Counted from the stretch's first letter, positions 7,518 through 17,244 are shown. The stretch is DNA of 64,000 nt from Blastococcus capsensis (GCF_030165005.1 NZ_JASNNW010000010.1:62001-126000); one strand, 5' to 3'. Notes: generated by a model from the letters alone, not told the origin. Made by a program: numbers and translations.

Positions 7518-9650
7518 ATGACCGAGGCGCTGTGGTGCCGCCGGCCCCTGCCCCAGCAGGAACCGCCCGCGCGGACGGTCGTCGACGGGTGGCCCACGAC
7601 GCTGGCCGAGCTGCGCTCCCTGCGGCTGCGCCTGCGCGCCTCCCTCGACGACGGGGGGCTGCCGCCGGGTGCCGCGGTGGACGACCTCGAACGGCTGCTG
7701 CTGGTGTTCGAGGAACTGGTGAGCAACGGGCTGCGGCACGGTGGAGCGCCGGTGCAGGTGGTCGTCACAGAGCCCGGCGACGGCTGGCTGATCGAGGTGG
7801 GCGACGCCTCCGGCGACGTCCCACCGGTCCCCGCGGTCGGCCGGGACGCCGCGCTCGGCGGGCTGGGGCTCTACCTGGTCGCGCAGATCGCCGGTGCGCA
7901 CGGCTGGACGGCGGGCGGCGACGGGCGCAAGGTCGTGTGGGCACGGGTGGACTTCACCGGCGACATCGGCTCCTCGGCTCCGGTCGGCACGCCGGCGGCC
8001 CCGGTGACGACAGCCACCGTCGGGGGTGGCTCGCCGGTGTCCCCGTCCGGTGCCGGCTCCGAGGTGAACCTCGGAGCCGCCACGGCACCGGACCGGCGCC
8101 GCCGTTCCCGGAAGCTGCCGCGCCGGCTGAGCGTCGTCGTCGCCATCGTGGTACTGCTGCTCACCCTGGGTCTGGCCTGGGTGACCTCGGCGGTCAACGC
8201 CAGCAACAACGAGCGCCTGCTCGCCCAGCAGATCGACGAGATCGCCACCCTCCTGTCGGCCCAGCTCGCGGTGCTCCAGACCCAGATGGCCGATGCCGGG
8301 CAGGTCGCCGCCGCCACCGCGGGTGCCCCCGGCCCGTTCACGCGCTTCGCCGCCGCGACGGTCGCCGCTCCGGAGCTGTCCCTCTCGCTGTGGCGGGTCA
8401 GCGGGGACCAGGTCGAGCAGCTCGCCGTGCACGGCCCCGCCCCCCTGCTCGCGGGCGACGAGGCGGCCTCCTTCTTCACGGGCCTGGAGCCGACCGGTCA
8501 GCTGAGCGTCGCCGGCATCCTCGACGGGCCCGAGCCGCGGCTGGCCTACGCGCTGCGGCCGGGCGACACCGGGGGGCTGGTCGTCCACGCCGAGGTGCCG
8601 CTGAACCGCCGGGTGTCGGTGCCGCCGGGAGAGGCGTACAGCGGCCTGGACCTCGCCGTCTTCCTGGGGCGGACGACGGCGCCGGACCAGCTGGTGCAGA
8701 CCACCGCACCGCTCCCGATCCAGGGGGACACGGCCACCCAGCGGGTGCCCTTCGGGGACAGCGAGTTCACCGTCGTCGCGGCGCCCCGCTCCTCGGTGAC
8801 CGGCCCGCTGTCGGCGGCGCTGCCGTGGATCGTGCTCGGGGTCGGCGGGGTGCTCGCGGTCGGGGGCGGGGCCATCGTGGAGATCCTGTCCCGCCGCCGG
8901 GCGGTCGCCGAACGGCTGGCCGTCGACAACGCGGAGCTCTACCGGCGCCAGCGCGGCATCGCCGGCACCCTGCAGCACGCGCTGCTGCCCGAGGTGCCGC
9001 GCGTGGAGGGACTGGAGCTCGCGGCCCGCTACGTCGCCGGTGCCGACGAGCTGGAGGTCGGAGGCGACTGGTACGACGTGATCCCCGGGCCGTCGGGCCG
9101 GTGGGTGTTCGTCGTCGGCGACATCTCCGGCCAGGGACTGCCGGCCGCGACGACCATGGCGTCCCTGCGGTTCGCGGTGCGCGCCTACGTGGCGCAGGGG
9201 GACGACATCGCGACCGTCCTGCACAAGCTCGGCGCGCTCCTCGACGTCCACGTCGACCACCAGTTCGCCACGGTGCTGCTCGGGGAGCTCGACCCGACCG
9301 AGGGCGTCGTCCGGATCGTCTCCGCCGGGCACTTCGCCCCATTGCTGATCAGCGGCTCCCGGACGGGCTACCTGGACTGCCAAGTCGGCCGGCCCGTCGG
9401 GGTGGCCACCGACGTGCCGGCGGTGACCGAGACGCGGGTGGTCGGCCCAGCGACGCTGCTCGCCTTCACCGACGGCGCGGTGGAACGCCGCGGGGAGGAC
9501 GTCGACACCGGGCTGGAACGCCTGCGCACCGCTGCGGTGGCCGCGGCCGGGCAGCCGCTGCCCGCCGTCCTCGATCGGCTCATGCAGCTGCCGATCGACG
9601 ACGGCGGGCGGGACGACACGGTCATCCTCGCGCTGCGGTGGGGGAGCTGA
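7518..9650 (+). CDS. Membrane-bound histidine-kinase-like ATPase / SpoIIE-type PP2C phosphatase
   Basis: Predicted 710-aa regulator of a partner-switching system. From the N-terminus: an anti-sigma-factor-type HATPase domain (about 20-150) with the N-box EELVSNGLRHGG; a linker; a membrane helix (about 205-227, VVVAIVVLLLTLGLAWV); an extracytoplasmic sensor region of about 215 residues; a second membrane helix (about 450-470); and a SpoIIE-like PP2C domain with LQHALLPEVP, GGDWYD, VGDISGQG and GGRDDTVILALR. The kinase-like domain would bind or phosphorylate an anti-sigma antagonist and the phosphatase reverse it; both halves in one chain are unusual. The ATG at 7518 is preferred, though an in-frame GTG lies at 7482. 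Confidence 0.88.
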   Translation: MTEALWCRRPLPQQEPPARTVVDGWPTTLAELRSLRLRLRASLDDGGLPPGAAVDDLERLLLVFEELVSNGLRHGGAPVQVVVTEPGDGWLIEVGDASGDVPPVPAVGRDAALGGLGLYLVAQIAGAHGWTAGGDGRKVVWARVDFTGDIGSSAPVGTPAAPVTTATVGGGSPVSPSGAGSEVNLGAATAPDRRRRSRKLPRRLSVVVAIVVLLLTLGLAWVTSAVNASNNERLLAQQIDEIATLLSAQLAVLQTQMADAGQVAAATAGAPGPFTRFAAATVAAPELSLSLWRVSGDQVEQLAVHGPAPLLAGDEAASFFTGLEPTGQLSVAGILDGPEPRLAYALRPGDTGGLVVHAEVPLNRRVSVPPGEAYSGLDLAVFLGRTTAPDQLVQTTAPLPIQGDTATQRVPFGDSEFTVVAAPRSSVTGPLSAALPWIVLGVGGVLAVGGGAIVEILSRRRAVAERLAVDNAELYRRQRGIAGTLQHALLPEVPRVEGLELAARYVAGADELEVGGDWYDVIPGPSGRWVFVVGDISGQGLPAATTMASLRFAVRAYVAQGDDIATVLHKLGALLDVHVDHQFATVLLGELDPTEGVVRIVSAGHFAPLLISGSRTGYLDCQVGRPVGVATDVPAVTETRVVGPATLLAFTDGAVERRGEDVDTGLERLRTAAVAAAGQPLPAVLDRLMQLPIDDGGRDDTVILALRWGS

Positions 9651-9680
9651 CGCGCGGTCCCACCGGGTGCGCCGCAGTCG

Positions 9681-10070
9681 TCAGGGCTTGACGGCGAGGA
9701 CCGGCCGGTCGGCGTCGAGCAGGATGCGCTGGGCGCTGCTGCCCATCAGCAGCTTGCCGACGGGGGAGCGCTTGCGCAGCCCGATCACGATCACCGACGC
9801 GTCGACCTCCCGCGCCACCCGGAGCACCTCGTCGGCCGCGTCGCCCTCGTGCATGTTCTGCCGGACGTCGACCTCGACGCCGTCCGCCTTCGCACGCTCG
9901 GTCATGCGCTCGATGGCCTCCTCGGGAGCGACGTCCATGTTGACCGGAGCGCCGCCGCGCGCGGAGTTGAGCAGCACCAGCGGCTCGGCTCGTCGCCGGG
10001 CCTCCTGCAGCGCGGCGGTGAACGCGGCGTCACCCTCGGACGTGGGGACGTAGCCGACCAGGACGGTCAT
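9681..10070 (-). CDS. Universal stress protein (UspA family)
   Basis: Predicted 129-aa single-domain Usp. It starts MTVLVGYVPTSEG (first beta strand) and ends with the ATP-binding region GLRKRSPVGKLLMGSSAQRI followed by the final strand RPVLAVKP; the glycines and paired serines fit the ATP-binding subgroup. AGGAG lies 5 nt before the ATG at 10070. It is convergent with the phosphatase gene and divergent from the patatin gene. The role is likely survival under stress or energy limitation; the specific trigger is unknown. Confidence 0.92.
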   Translation of the reverse strand: MTVLVGYVPTSEGDAAFTAALQEARRRAEPLVLLNSARGGAPVNMDVAPEEAIERMTERAKADGVEVDVRQNMHEGDAADEVLRVAREVDASVIVIGLRKRSPVGKLLMGSSAQRILLDADRPVLAVKP

Positions 10071-10241
10071 ACGAGCTCCTCGGTGTCGCTGTGGCGCCGG
10101 TGGGGTGCCGGCGGGCGAGGGGCGCGGACCACGGGACCACGACCCCAGCAGGAAGAGTACGAGCCGGGAGCCGGGAGCGAGCGGTTCGCACCGGCCGGGG
10201 ACGAACTGCCTGGCTGCTGCGCCCGTGGCAGGCTCGGGGCC

Positions 10242-11219
10242 GTGACTCGGGTGGGGCTGGTGCTCGGCGGCGGCGGCGTCGTCGGGCAGGCGTACCACTC
10301 GGGCGTGCTCGCCGTCCTCCAGCACGACTTCGCCTTCGACGCGCGCAGGGCGGACATGGTCGTCGGCACCTCGGCCGGGTCGATCACCGGCGCGCTGCTG
10401 CGGCTGGGCGTCTCCGCGGAGAACCTGGCCGCCTGGACGGTGAAGGCACCCCTGTCCGGTACCGAGGACGTGCTCCGGCAGATGGCGGAGGCTCCGGTGC
10501 CCGAGCTCGCGCCGTTCCGGGCGTGGGAGCTGCTCCGCCGCCCGCTCCGGCTGCCGGGGCGGCACATGGTGGCGCGGGCGCTGACCCGGCCGCTGCAGTT
10601 CCGGCCGATGGCGGCCGGCATGGCGCTCATGGCGCCCGGCCGGCACGACATCCTCGAGCAGCTGGCGGCCCTCCGGGAGCTGGAGGGACCGGGGTGGCCC
10701 GAACCGGATCTGTGGATCTGCGCGGTGCGCCGCCGGGACGGCCGCCGGGTCGTGTTCGGCCGTCCCGGGACCGAGAAGGCGCCGCTGCACCTGGCGATCG
10801 GGGCGTCGTGCGCGGTGCCGGGCTACTTCGCCCCGGTGCGGATCGGGCGGCACACCTATCTGGACGGCGGTGTGCACTCGCCCACCAACGCCGCCGTCCT
10901 GCGCGGGCAGGGTCTGGACGTCGTCATCGTCATCGCCCCGATGAGCGGCCCCGCGGGCTGGCGCCCAGGGGTCCTGCCCGCAGCCCGGCGGTACTCCGAT
11001 CGGCTCCTGCAGCGGGAGGTCCGCGCCCTCGAGGCCGACGGGATCCGGACGGTCGTCTTCACCCCCGGACCCGGCGAGCAGCAGGTCATGGGCACCGACA
11101 TGATGTCGCGCAGCCGGCTGGACGAGGTGGTCCAGCAGTCGTTCCTGAGGGCAGGGGCCCAGGCGGCCACGCCGGAGGTCGCCGAGCTGCTCCGGGCCGC
11201 GGCGACGCGCGCCGGCTAG
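10242..11219 (+). CDS. Patatin-like phospholipase
   Basis: Predicted 325-aa patatin-fold acyl hydrolase. The oxyanion-hole loop GGGGVVGQAYHSG is at the N-terminus, the nucleophile elbow GTSAGS at about residue 46, and the DGG of the Ser-Asp dyad in YLDGGVHSPTNA near residue 208, so all catalytic elements are present. It should cleave acyl esters of phospholipids or related lipids in the cytoplasm. The GTG at 10242 is chosen because the family core begins almost immediately after it. A second patatin is encoded at 62507-63382. Confidence 0.92.
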   Translation: MTRVGLVLGGGGVVGQAYHSGVLAVLQHDFAFDARRADMVVGTSAGSITGALLRLGVSAENLAAWTVKAPLSGTEDVLRQMAEAPVPELAPFRAWELLRRPLRLPGRHMVARALTRPLQFRPMAAGMALMAPGRHDILEQLAALRELEGPGWPEPDLWICAVRRRDGRRVVFGRPGTEKAPLHLAIGASCAVPGYFAPVRIGRHTYLDGGVHSPTNAAVLRGQGLDVVIVIAPMSGPAGWRPGVLPAARRYSDRLLQREVRALEADGIRTVVFTPGPGEQQVMGTDMMSRSRLDEVVQQSFLRAGAQAATPEVAELLRAAATRAG

Positions 11220-11236
11220 CCGGGCGAGCCGGCCGC

Positions 11237-12481
11237 TCATCGGCGGAGCGGGTCCAGCGGGGGCAACCGCCGCAGCCAGAAGGCCAGCAGACAAGTGACG
11301 GCGAGCAGCGCGCAGGCGAGGACGACGACGCCGGGCCAGGCGGCCACCGTCCAGGCCCGGCCGGTCAGGCTGCCGAACGCCGACGCCCCGAGGTAGTAGG
11401 CGAACAGGTACAGCGACGCGGCCTGCCCGGCGGCTGCTCCACCCGCGTGGGCGCGGGTCGGCACCCAGCCGCTGGCGACCCCGTGGACGGCGAAGAAGCC
11501 GGCGGTCATCACCGCCAGGCCCAGCACGACGACCGGCAGCGAGCCGGCCAGGGTGAGCAGGATCCCGGTGACGGCGATCAGGCAGCCGACCGGCACCACG
11601 GCACGCCGGGAGAAGCGGTCGGCCAGGCGCCCGGCGACCATCGCCCCCAGGGTGCCGACCGGATAGACCAGGAACACCAGCCCGGCCGCGCCCAGCCCCA
11701 GGTCGAACGGCGGCGAGGTGAGCCGGAAGCCGAGCGCGTTGTAGACGCCGATGAACGCACCGACCGAGCAGGCCCCGATGCCGTACAACGCCAGCAGGGC
11801 CCGGTCACCGAGTGCCCGCCGGGTCATGGCCATCAGGTGGCCGACCCGGGCCGGGACCGGCACGAAATTGCGCGAGGCCGGCAGCAGCAGGCGGACGACG
11901 ACGGCGCACACCAGGGCGATGGCGGCCACGGCGGCCAGCGCCCACCGCCAGCCCGCCACCTCGGCGACGGGACCGGTGACCAGCCGGCCGGTCATCCCGC
12001 CGAGCGCGGTGCCGCCGATGTAGACGCCGGCCGCCCGGGCATGGGTGCCGGGGTGCAGTTCCTCGCGCAGGTAGGCCGTGGCGACGGCGGGCAGCCCGGC
12101 CAGCGCGACTCCCTGGAGCAGGCGCAGGCCGAGCAGCACGTCCCAGGTCGGCGCGACGGCGCACCCGATCCCCACCACCGCGGACGCCGCCAGGGAGAGG
12201 TGGATCAACCGCGTCCGTCCCACCACCTCCGACAGGGGGCCGGCCAGCAGGAGCGCGACGCCGAGGGCGACCGTGGTCAGCGAGACCGACAGCGTGCTCT
12301 CGGCGGCGGACACGGAGAACACCCGCGAGAACTCCGGCAGCAGCGCCTGGGTGCTGTAGATGAGGGCGAACGTCGCCAGCCCCGCCGCGAACAGCGCTCC
12401 GGTGATCCGTCGGTAGCCGGGCTCGCCGACGCGGTGGCCGGCGAAGTCCGCCGGCCGGGTCGGTGGTGGTGCAGGCTGCAT
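11237..12481 (-). CDS. Major facilitator superfamily exporter
   Basis: Predicted 414-aa MFS protein with about 12 hydrophobic segments. The loop between helices 2 and 3 has GPLSEVVGRTRLI and the equivalent C-terminal loop GRLADRFSRRAVVP, the two half-copies of the MFS signature. Overall it resembles the YnfM/AraJ drug-efflux group. It stands alone, convergent with the patatin gene, so no substrate can be deduced. The ATG at 12481 is preferred although the frame is open to 12544. Confidence 0.9.
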   Translation of the reverse strand: MQPAPPPTRPADFAGHRVGEPGYRRITGALFAAGLATFALIYSTQALLPEFSRVFSVSAAESTLSVSLTTVALGVALLLAGPLSEVVGRTRLIHLSLAASAVVGIGCAVAPTWDVLLGLRLLQGVALAGLPAVATAYLREELHPGTHARAAGVYIGGTALGGMTGRLVTGPVAEVAGWRWALAAVAAIALVCAVVVRLLLPASRNFVPVPARVGHLMAMTRRALGDRALLALYGIGACSVGAFIGVYNALGFRLTSPPFDLGLGAAGLVFLVYPVGTLGAMVAGRLADRFSRRAVVPVGCLIAVTGILLTLAGSLPVVVLGLAVMTAGFFAVHGVASGWVPTRAHAGGAAAGQAASLYLFAYYLGASAFGSLTGRAWTVAAWPGVVVLACALLAVTCLLAFWLRRLPPLDPLRR

Positions 12482-12604
12482 GCCGACCCGTGCCCTCCTC
12501 GTCGCCGCCGCTGGACCAGGACATCCGGGCCGCAGCGCCGGCACCCGGCCGGACGCGGCCCCGCGTGATTATCGCTCCCCGGGGTCCACGCGCCCGGCCG
12601 ACCG

Positions 12605-13075
12605 TCAGCGGTGTAGGTGCTCGCGGAGCACTCCGGTCACCATCCGGTGGTCGTCGAGCTGGGGGAGCCCGGACACCGCGACGACGCCGACCGGGCCGAC
12701 GTCGCGCACGAGCAGCGGGAACGCGCCGCCGTGGGCGGCGTACCGCTGCGGGTCGAGCCCGAACTCCGCCTCGAAGGTGGTGCCCCGCTCGATGCTGGCC
12801 TGCCGCACGTACAGGGAGGCGTGCCCGAAGCGGTGGACCACCCGCGACTTGCGCTCGATCCAGCTCCAGTTGTCCGGGGTGGCGCCGGTCAGGGCGACGG
12901 CGAACAGCCGGTGCCCGTTGCGGGTGATCTCGACCGCGACCGGTGCGGCGTCGCGGCGGGCGGCGGCCACGAGCGCGGACCCCAGTTCCCACGCGTCCTC
13001 GTTCGTGAACGAGGTGAACTGCAGGTCCTCCTCGTCGGCGGCGAGCTGGGGAAGGGACGGGAACGGCTCGGTCAT
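12605..13075 (-). CDS. UPF0303/HbpS-like heme-degrading-domain protein
   Basis: Predicted 156-aa protein of the UPF0303 family, related to the DUF336/GlcG/HbpS fold. Conserved blocks are visible: ELGSALVAAA, VAVEITRNGHRLFAVALTG, NWSWIERKSRVVHRFGHAS and YAAHGGAFPLLVRDVGPVGVV. HbpS relatives bind heme and sense redox stress, but for UPF0303 proteins themselves the function is not settled. The start at 13075 has AGGAAGG 5 nt upstream. It is divergent from the DUF1643 gene with a gap of only about 50 bp. Confidence 0.85.
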   Translation of the reverse strand: MTEPFPSLPQLAADEEDLQFTSFTNEDAWELGSALVAAARRDAAPVAVEITRNGHRLFAVALTGATPDNWSWIERKSRVVHRFGHASLYVRQASIERGTTFEAEFGLDPQRYAAHGGAFPLLVRDVGPVGVVAVSGLPQLDDHRMVTGVLREHLHR

Positions 13076-13123
13076 CGGTCCTTCCTACTGCCTCGGTTCC
13101 CGATCGTGGCTGGCGTCGGGCGG

Positions 13124-13672
13124 ATGGACGACGTGTTCTCGGTGCTCGCCGGGCGGCACGGCCTCGAGGACCGCCCGGGCACGTCGCCGGACGGGCTGCC
13201 CGAGCGGTACCTGTACTCGCCCGACATGGCCTACCGGTACGGCTTCGGCCGCTGGTGGGGCGGGCAGGACCTGGCGACGACGGACGTGTGGGTGCTGCTC
13301 GACCCGGCCAGCGGTGACACCGAGCGGCGGCGGCCGACGCTGGGCCGGTGCATCGCGCGCAGCCGCGCGACCGGACGCAGCGGCCTGGTCGTCGTCAACC
13401 TCTTCGCCCACCGGCACACCGACCCGAGGACGCTCCGGCAGGCCGGCGATCCGGTCGGTCCCGCCGACGACGACGCACTGCGGCTGTTCACCACCGCCGC
13501 GCCGCGGACCATCGCCGCCTGGGGCGGTGGGGGCGGGCTGCACGGGCGGTCCGGCGCCGTGGCTCCGCTGCTCGACCGGGCGCTCTGCCTGGGCACCACC
13601 CGCCGCGGCGAGCCGCGGCACCCGCTCTACGTGCCGGTGGAGGCCCCGTTGATCCCGTGGACGGCGCCCTGA
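13124..13672 (+). CDS. DUF1643 domain protein
   Basis: Predicted 182-aa DUF1643 protein. The family pattern is clear: WVLLDPASGDTERRRPTLGR, SGLVVVNLFAHRHTDPRTL, DDDALRLF and IAAWGGGGGLHGR. The family is widespread but has no assigned biochemical function. No ribosome-binding site is obvious; an in-frame GTG at 13106 is an alternative start. Confidence 0.85.
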   Translation: MDDVFSVLAGRHGLEDRPGTSPDGLPERYLYSPDMAYRYGFGRWWGGQDLATTDVWVLLDPASGDTERRRPTLGRCIARSRATGRSGLVVVNLFAHRHTDPRTLRQAGDPVGPADDDALRLFTTAAPRTIAAWGGGGGLHGRSGAVAPLLDRALCLGTTRRGEPRHPLYVPVEAPLIPWTAP

Positions 13673-13745
13673 TCCTGCAGCTCGGCTCGGTGAGCGGCGG
13701 CCAACGGCAACCAAAGCGTTACCCCGACATGTCGCCCTGATGTCC

Positions 13746-13751
13746 TACTGT
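13746..13751 (+). promoter_or_regulatory. Probable -10 hexamer of the LAL regulator gene
   Basis: TACTGT lies 7 nt before the ATG of the LuxR-type regulator and no Shine-Dalgarno sequence is present, suggesting a leaderless transcript. Confidence 0.45.
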
Positions 13752-13758
13752 CGCCCGC

Positions 13759-16728
13759 ATGCGCGGTTCGCCCGAGGACGCTGCGCCGCGGCACCGGGCC
13801 GCGGGGACGACATCGCCCGCGTGCCCGGACGGCGATGCCACCACCCTGGTGGGCCCCCGCATCGCGGAGCTGCCACCGGTCGGCCGCGACGGCACGCTCG
13901 GCACGCTGATGGAGCTCACCGAGCGCCTCGCGACCGGGTGGAGCGGGATCTGCGTGCTCACGGGCGAGCCCGGCGTGGGCAAGACGCGGGTGCTGCGCGA
14001 GCTGCTCGGCCGGGTCCGGGCGCAGGGACACCACGTCCTCCACGGCCGGGCGCAGGAGTACGACAGCTCGATCGCCTACGCCGTCCTCAAGGATGCGCTG
14101 GCATCGACGCCACGGGCGGACATCGGCGCGCGGGTGCGGGCCGAACTCGACGGGCTGGTCGACGCCATGGACCGGTCGGTGACCGGTCCCGAGGGCGACG
14201 AGGTCAGCCGCCGCCAGTCCCCGTACGTCATGACCACCCGGCTGCTGCGCTCGCTGACCGACGAACGTCCCTGCGTGATCGCCGTGGACGACGCGCACCT
14301 GGCCGACGAGGAGAGCCTCGCGGCGCTCTGCCTGGCCGCACGCCACCTGCGGAACCGGCCGTTGCTGCTCGTCTTCGTCCTGCGCAGCGGCCGGCCGGTC
14401 CCGGGCACCGCATTCGCGGCGACCGTCGGCCGGCTGGTGGAGGAGGGTTCCGGGCCGGTCGTCCACCTCGCGCCGCTGAGCGAGGAGGACACCCGGACGC
14501 TCATCTGCACGGCGCTCGACGCTTCGCCGGACCCGCGCCTGGTCCAGCACGTGTTCGCGCAGAGCCGGGGCAACCCGCTGTTCGCCTGGGAGACCCTGCT
14601 GGCGCTCACCGCCCAGCGGGCCATCCGGAGCGCGCACGGCCGGCTGTACCTGTCCGGGGAGCCAGGGCGCGGCCTGGTGTCCCGGCGTGGCGCACTGCTG
14701 CACCGCATCTTCCAGCAGGACGAGGACGCCCGGCGCCTCGCGCGGGTCATGTCCGCGTTCGGGCGGGTGCACCTGGACCAGCTGTCGCTGGTCGCCGAGC
14801 TGACCGGGCTGGACGAGCCGAGGGTCCAGCGCGCGTTCGACGCGCTGACCGAGTCCGCGGTGCTCGCCCGGGTCGGTTCGGGTGGCTTCGAGTTCGCGCA
14901 CCCGCTCATGGCCGAGGTGCTCTACGACGACCTGGGACCGGTCGAGCGGCGCCGCGTGCACGCCGCGATCAGCGCGTACACGGACGCCCACCCCGATCCG
15001 CGGATCGGACTGCTGGAACGCGCCGCCCATGCGGTCGAGGCGGCCAGCCCGGGCGATCCGGTCGCGATCGAGGCGGCGCTGCAGGCGGCGCGGGCCACCC
15101 GGGACACCGCGCCGTTGTCGGCCGCCCGCTGGCTGAACCGGGCACTGGAGCTGGCTCCGCCGGGGTCGGGGCAGGCGGGGGAGATCCTCGCCCAGCAGAC
15201 GCAGGCGTACTGGAAGGGCTCTCGTCCGGACCTGGCCATCGACGCGGGGATCCGGGCATCGGAGCTGCTCCCGGCGGGGCGCCGGCGGACGTCCACGGCG
15301 CTCACCGTCATCAACGCCGCGTACGCCACCGGCCGGTTGAGCGAGGCGCTGGAGCTCTCGGAGCGGTTGATGCCCGGGGACGACGCACCGGCGGCGATGG
15401 TCGCCCAGCGCAGCCTGCTGCTCACCTACGTGGGGCGCGCCGAGGAGGCGGCGGAGCTGGCGGCGCTGGCCTGGACCCGGCTCCGCTGCGGCGACCCGGA
15501 GGCCCGGGCCGTCACGTACAGCTCGCTGGCGTTCGTCGAGAACATGGTGGGCAGCCGGGTTCGGGCCGAGCAGGCGCTGGACGGGCTCTGGCATCTGGCG
15601 ACCGACGGCGCAGACGCGCTCCCCGTGGGGGCGCGGCTGAGCGCGCTGGAGTCATGGACGTACATCAGCCGGCTGACCGATCGCACCGACGAGACGCCGG
15701 TGTCCCGGGAGTTGATCGAGTCGCTGTCCGGCCGGACCGGCTGGCTCGACCTGGGTGGGCAGGCTGTGTCGGCCTTCGCGCGGGTCCAGTGGCTGCGCGG
15801 GGAATGGGACGCCGCACTGGACACGATCCACAGCGGCGTCATCGCGCTGGAGTTCGCCGGCCTGTCGACCAATCTCGCCTGGCTGCGGATGCTCGAGGCA
15901 CGGATCCTGCTGGCCCAGGGGGCGCCCGCCCCGGCCCAGGAGGTGGTGGACGGCGTCCGGCTGCCGGAGCAGTCGGCCTACTGGTGCGCCCAGCGCGACG
16001 TGCTGCAGGCGCGCCTGGACGTGGCGAGGGACCCGGCTGGCGACGGCGCGGAGCGGCTGGCCGAGTGCCTTCGCTCGGGTGTGCGCACCGGCTGGCACGA
16101 CGTGGTCGCCGAGAGCCTGGGCGCCCTGGTCGACCGGGCGATGGACCGGGACGACCCCGGCGCGCTGGAGTCCTCGGCTGTGCTGGTCCGGCGGCTGGCG
16201 GAGCGTGCGGACTCCCTCCCGCTCCGGCTGGTGCGTGCGGTCGACGCCGCGGAGGCGCTGCTCCACCGCGACCCGGCGAGCGCGGTGGACGTGCTCCGGC
16301 GGGAGCAGGCCGCCGGCATCCCGCTGGCGACGGCGCGCGCGCACTTCCTCCTCGCCCTGCTGGACCACGACGCGGCCAGCCACCTCGGGGCGGCGGCCTG
16401 CGGGTTCGAGGCCCTCGGCGCACGGGCCTGGTCGCAGCGGACGCAGGCGCTGGCGCAGGCACGGGGGATCCCGCTGGTGCGCAGCCGACCCGTGCCGGAG
16501 GACTCCGCACCGCGGCTCGCCGACATCGATCTGCAGCTGCTGCAGCTGGTGCGCGACGGGTTGAACAACCGCGAGATCGCCGAGGCCATGCACTACAGCC
16601 GCAAGACCGTCGAGGCCTACCTCTCCCGGCTCTACCGCAAGACCGGATCGACCTCCCGGATCAGCCTCGTCCTCACCGCCGAGCGCGAGGGCTGGCTCAG
16701 CGCCACCGCGGCCGGTTCCAGGTCGTAG
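13759..16728 (+). CDS. LAL-type LuxR family transcriptional regulator with AAA ATPase domain
   Basis: Predicted 989-aa large ATP-binding regulator of the LuxR family. The N-terminal AAA/STAND module starts with VGRDGTLGTLMEL and has Walker A GEPGVGKT (about 69-76) and Walker B CVIAVDDAHLADEE. A long helical TPR-like middle follows, and the C-terminal LuxR helix-turn-helix contains LVRDGLNNREIAEAMHYS and TVEAYLSRLYRKTGS. Such proteins typically activate a nearby catabolic or transport operon on binding a ligand. The next genes on the same strand form a substrate uptake and beta-oxidation cluster, which is the obvious target. Confidence 0.93.
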   Translation: MRGSPEDAAPRHRAAGTTSPACPDGDATTLVGPRIAELPPVGRDGTLGTLMELTERLATGWSGICVLTGEPGVGKTRVLRELLGRVRAQGHHVLHGRAQEYDSSIAYAVLKDALASTPRADIGARVRAELDGLVDAMDRSVTGPEGDEVSRRQSPYVMTTRLLRSLTDERPCVIAVDDAHLADEESLAALCLAARHLRNRPLLLVFVLRSGRPVPGTAFAATVGRLVEEGSGPVVHLAPLSEEDTRTLICTALDASPDPRLVQHVFAQSRGNPLFAWETLLALTAQRAIRSAHGRLYLSGEPGRGLVSRRGALLHRIFQQDEDARRLARVMSAFGRVHLDQLSLVAELTGLDEPRVQRAFDALTESAVLARVGSGGFEFAHPLMAEVLYDDLGPVERRRVHAAISAYTDAHPDPRIGLLERAAHAVEAASPGDPVAIEAALQAARATRDTAPLSAARWLNRALELAPPGSGQAGEILAQQTQAYWKGSRPDLAIDAGIRASELLPAGRRRTSTALTVINAAYATGRLSEALELSERLMPGDDAPAAMVAQRSLLLTYVGRAEEAAELAALAWTRLRCGDPEARAVTYSSLAFVENMVGSRVRAEQALDGLWHLATDGADALPVGARLSALESWTYISRLTDRTDETPVSRELIESLSGRTGWLDLGGQAVSAFARVQWLRGEWDAALDTIHSGVIALEFAGLSTNLAWLRMLEARILLAQGAPAPAQEVVDGVRLPEQSAYWCAQRDVLQARLDVARDPAGDGAERLAECLRSGVRTGWHDVVAESLGALVDRAMDRDDPGALESSAVLVRRLAERADSLPLRLVRAVDAAEALLHRDPASAVDVLRREQAAGIPLATARAHFLLALLDHDAASHLGAAACGFEALGARAWSQRTQALAQARGIPLVRSRPVPEDSAPRLADIDLQLLQLVRDGLNNREIAEAMHYSRKTVEAYLSRLYRKTGSTSRISLVLTAEREGWLSATAAGSRS

Positions 16729-16856
16729 GGACCCTGGAGGGGACCGTAGGGACCCACCCCATCGTCTGTAAGCCACGTCACACCTAGCGTCGTCTCCGTA
16801 CCGACCCCGGCCGCCGCATCCCGGCGGCCGGGTCCACGGGTCATCGGAGGTCCGGC

Positions 16857-17156
16857 ATGGTCCACGTCCTCGTGTCGCTCACCGCGGCAGATGCCGTCGA
16901 TGGCTCCGCGCGTCAGGTGGAGGGGGTGCTGCGGCGGCTGCCCGAGTCGGGCCAGAGTGCGAGCACCGGTCCGAACCACCCCGTCGCCGACGGCCTGCCC
17001 TTCAGCGGGTGGCTGGAGCTGCTGGGCCACCTGGAGCGGCTGATCGCGCCGGGCCCGCAGGTCGCCGATCCGATCGAGACCGGTGGTGGGCACCCGGTGC
17101 AGCCGTCCGCGGCCGCGGGGCCCGTGCCGGCGACAGCACTTCCAGGAGAGAGCTGA
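16857..17156 (+). CDS. Small hypothetical protein upstream of the ABC importer
   Basis: Predicted 99-aa protein with no family I recognize. It begins MVHVLVSLTAADAVDGSARQ, has no signal peptide or membrane helix, and ends in a Pro/Ala-rich tail. A very good ribosome-binding site (GGAGG, 6 nt before the ATG) supports translation. It lies between the LAL regulator and the substrate-binding lipoprotein, so it may be the first cistron of the importer operon. Function unknown. Confidence 0.5.
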   Translation: MVHVLVSLTAADAVDGSARQVEGVLRRLPESGQSASTGPNHPVADGLPFSGWLELLGHLERLIAPGPQVADPIETGGGHPVQPSAAAGPVPATALPGES

Positions 17157-17244
17157 CATGCGCACCACAGGACGGGCCGCCATCCCGGCGGTCGCTCAGG
17201 ACCGGTCCCGCCGCGCCTCGCGGTCGAACAGCAGGGAGAGCTTC

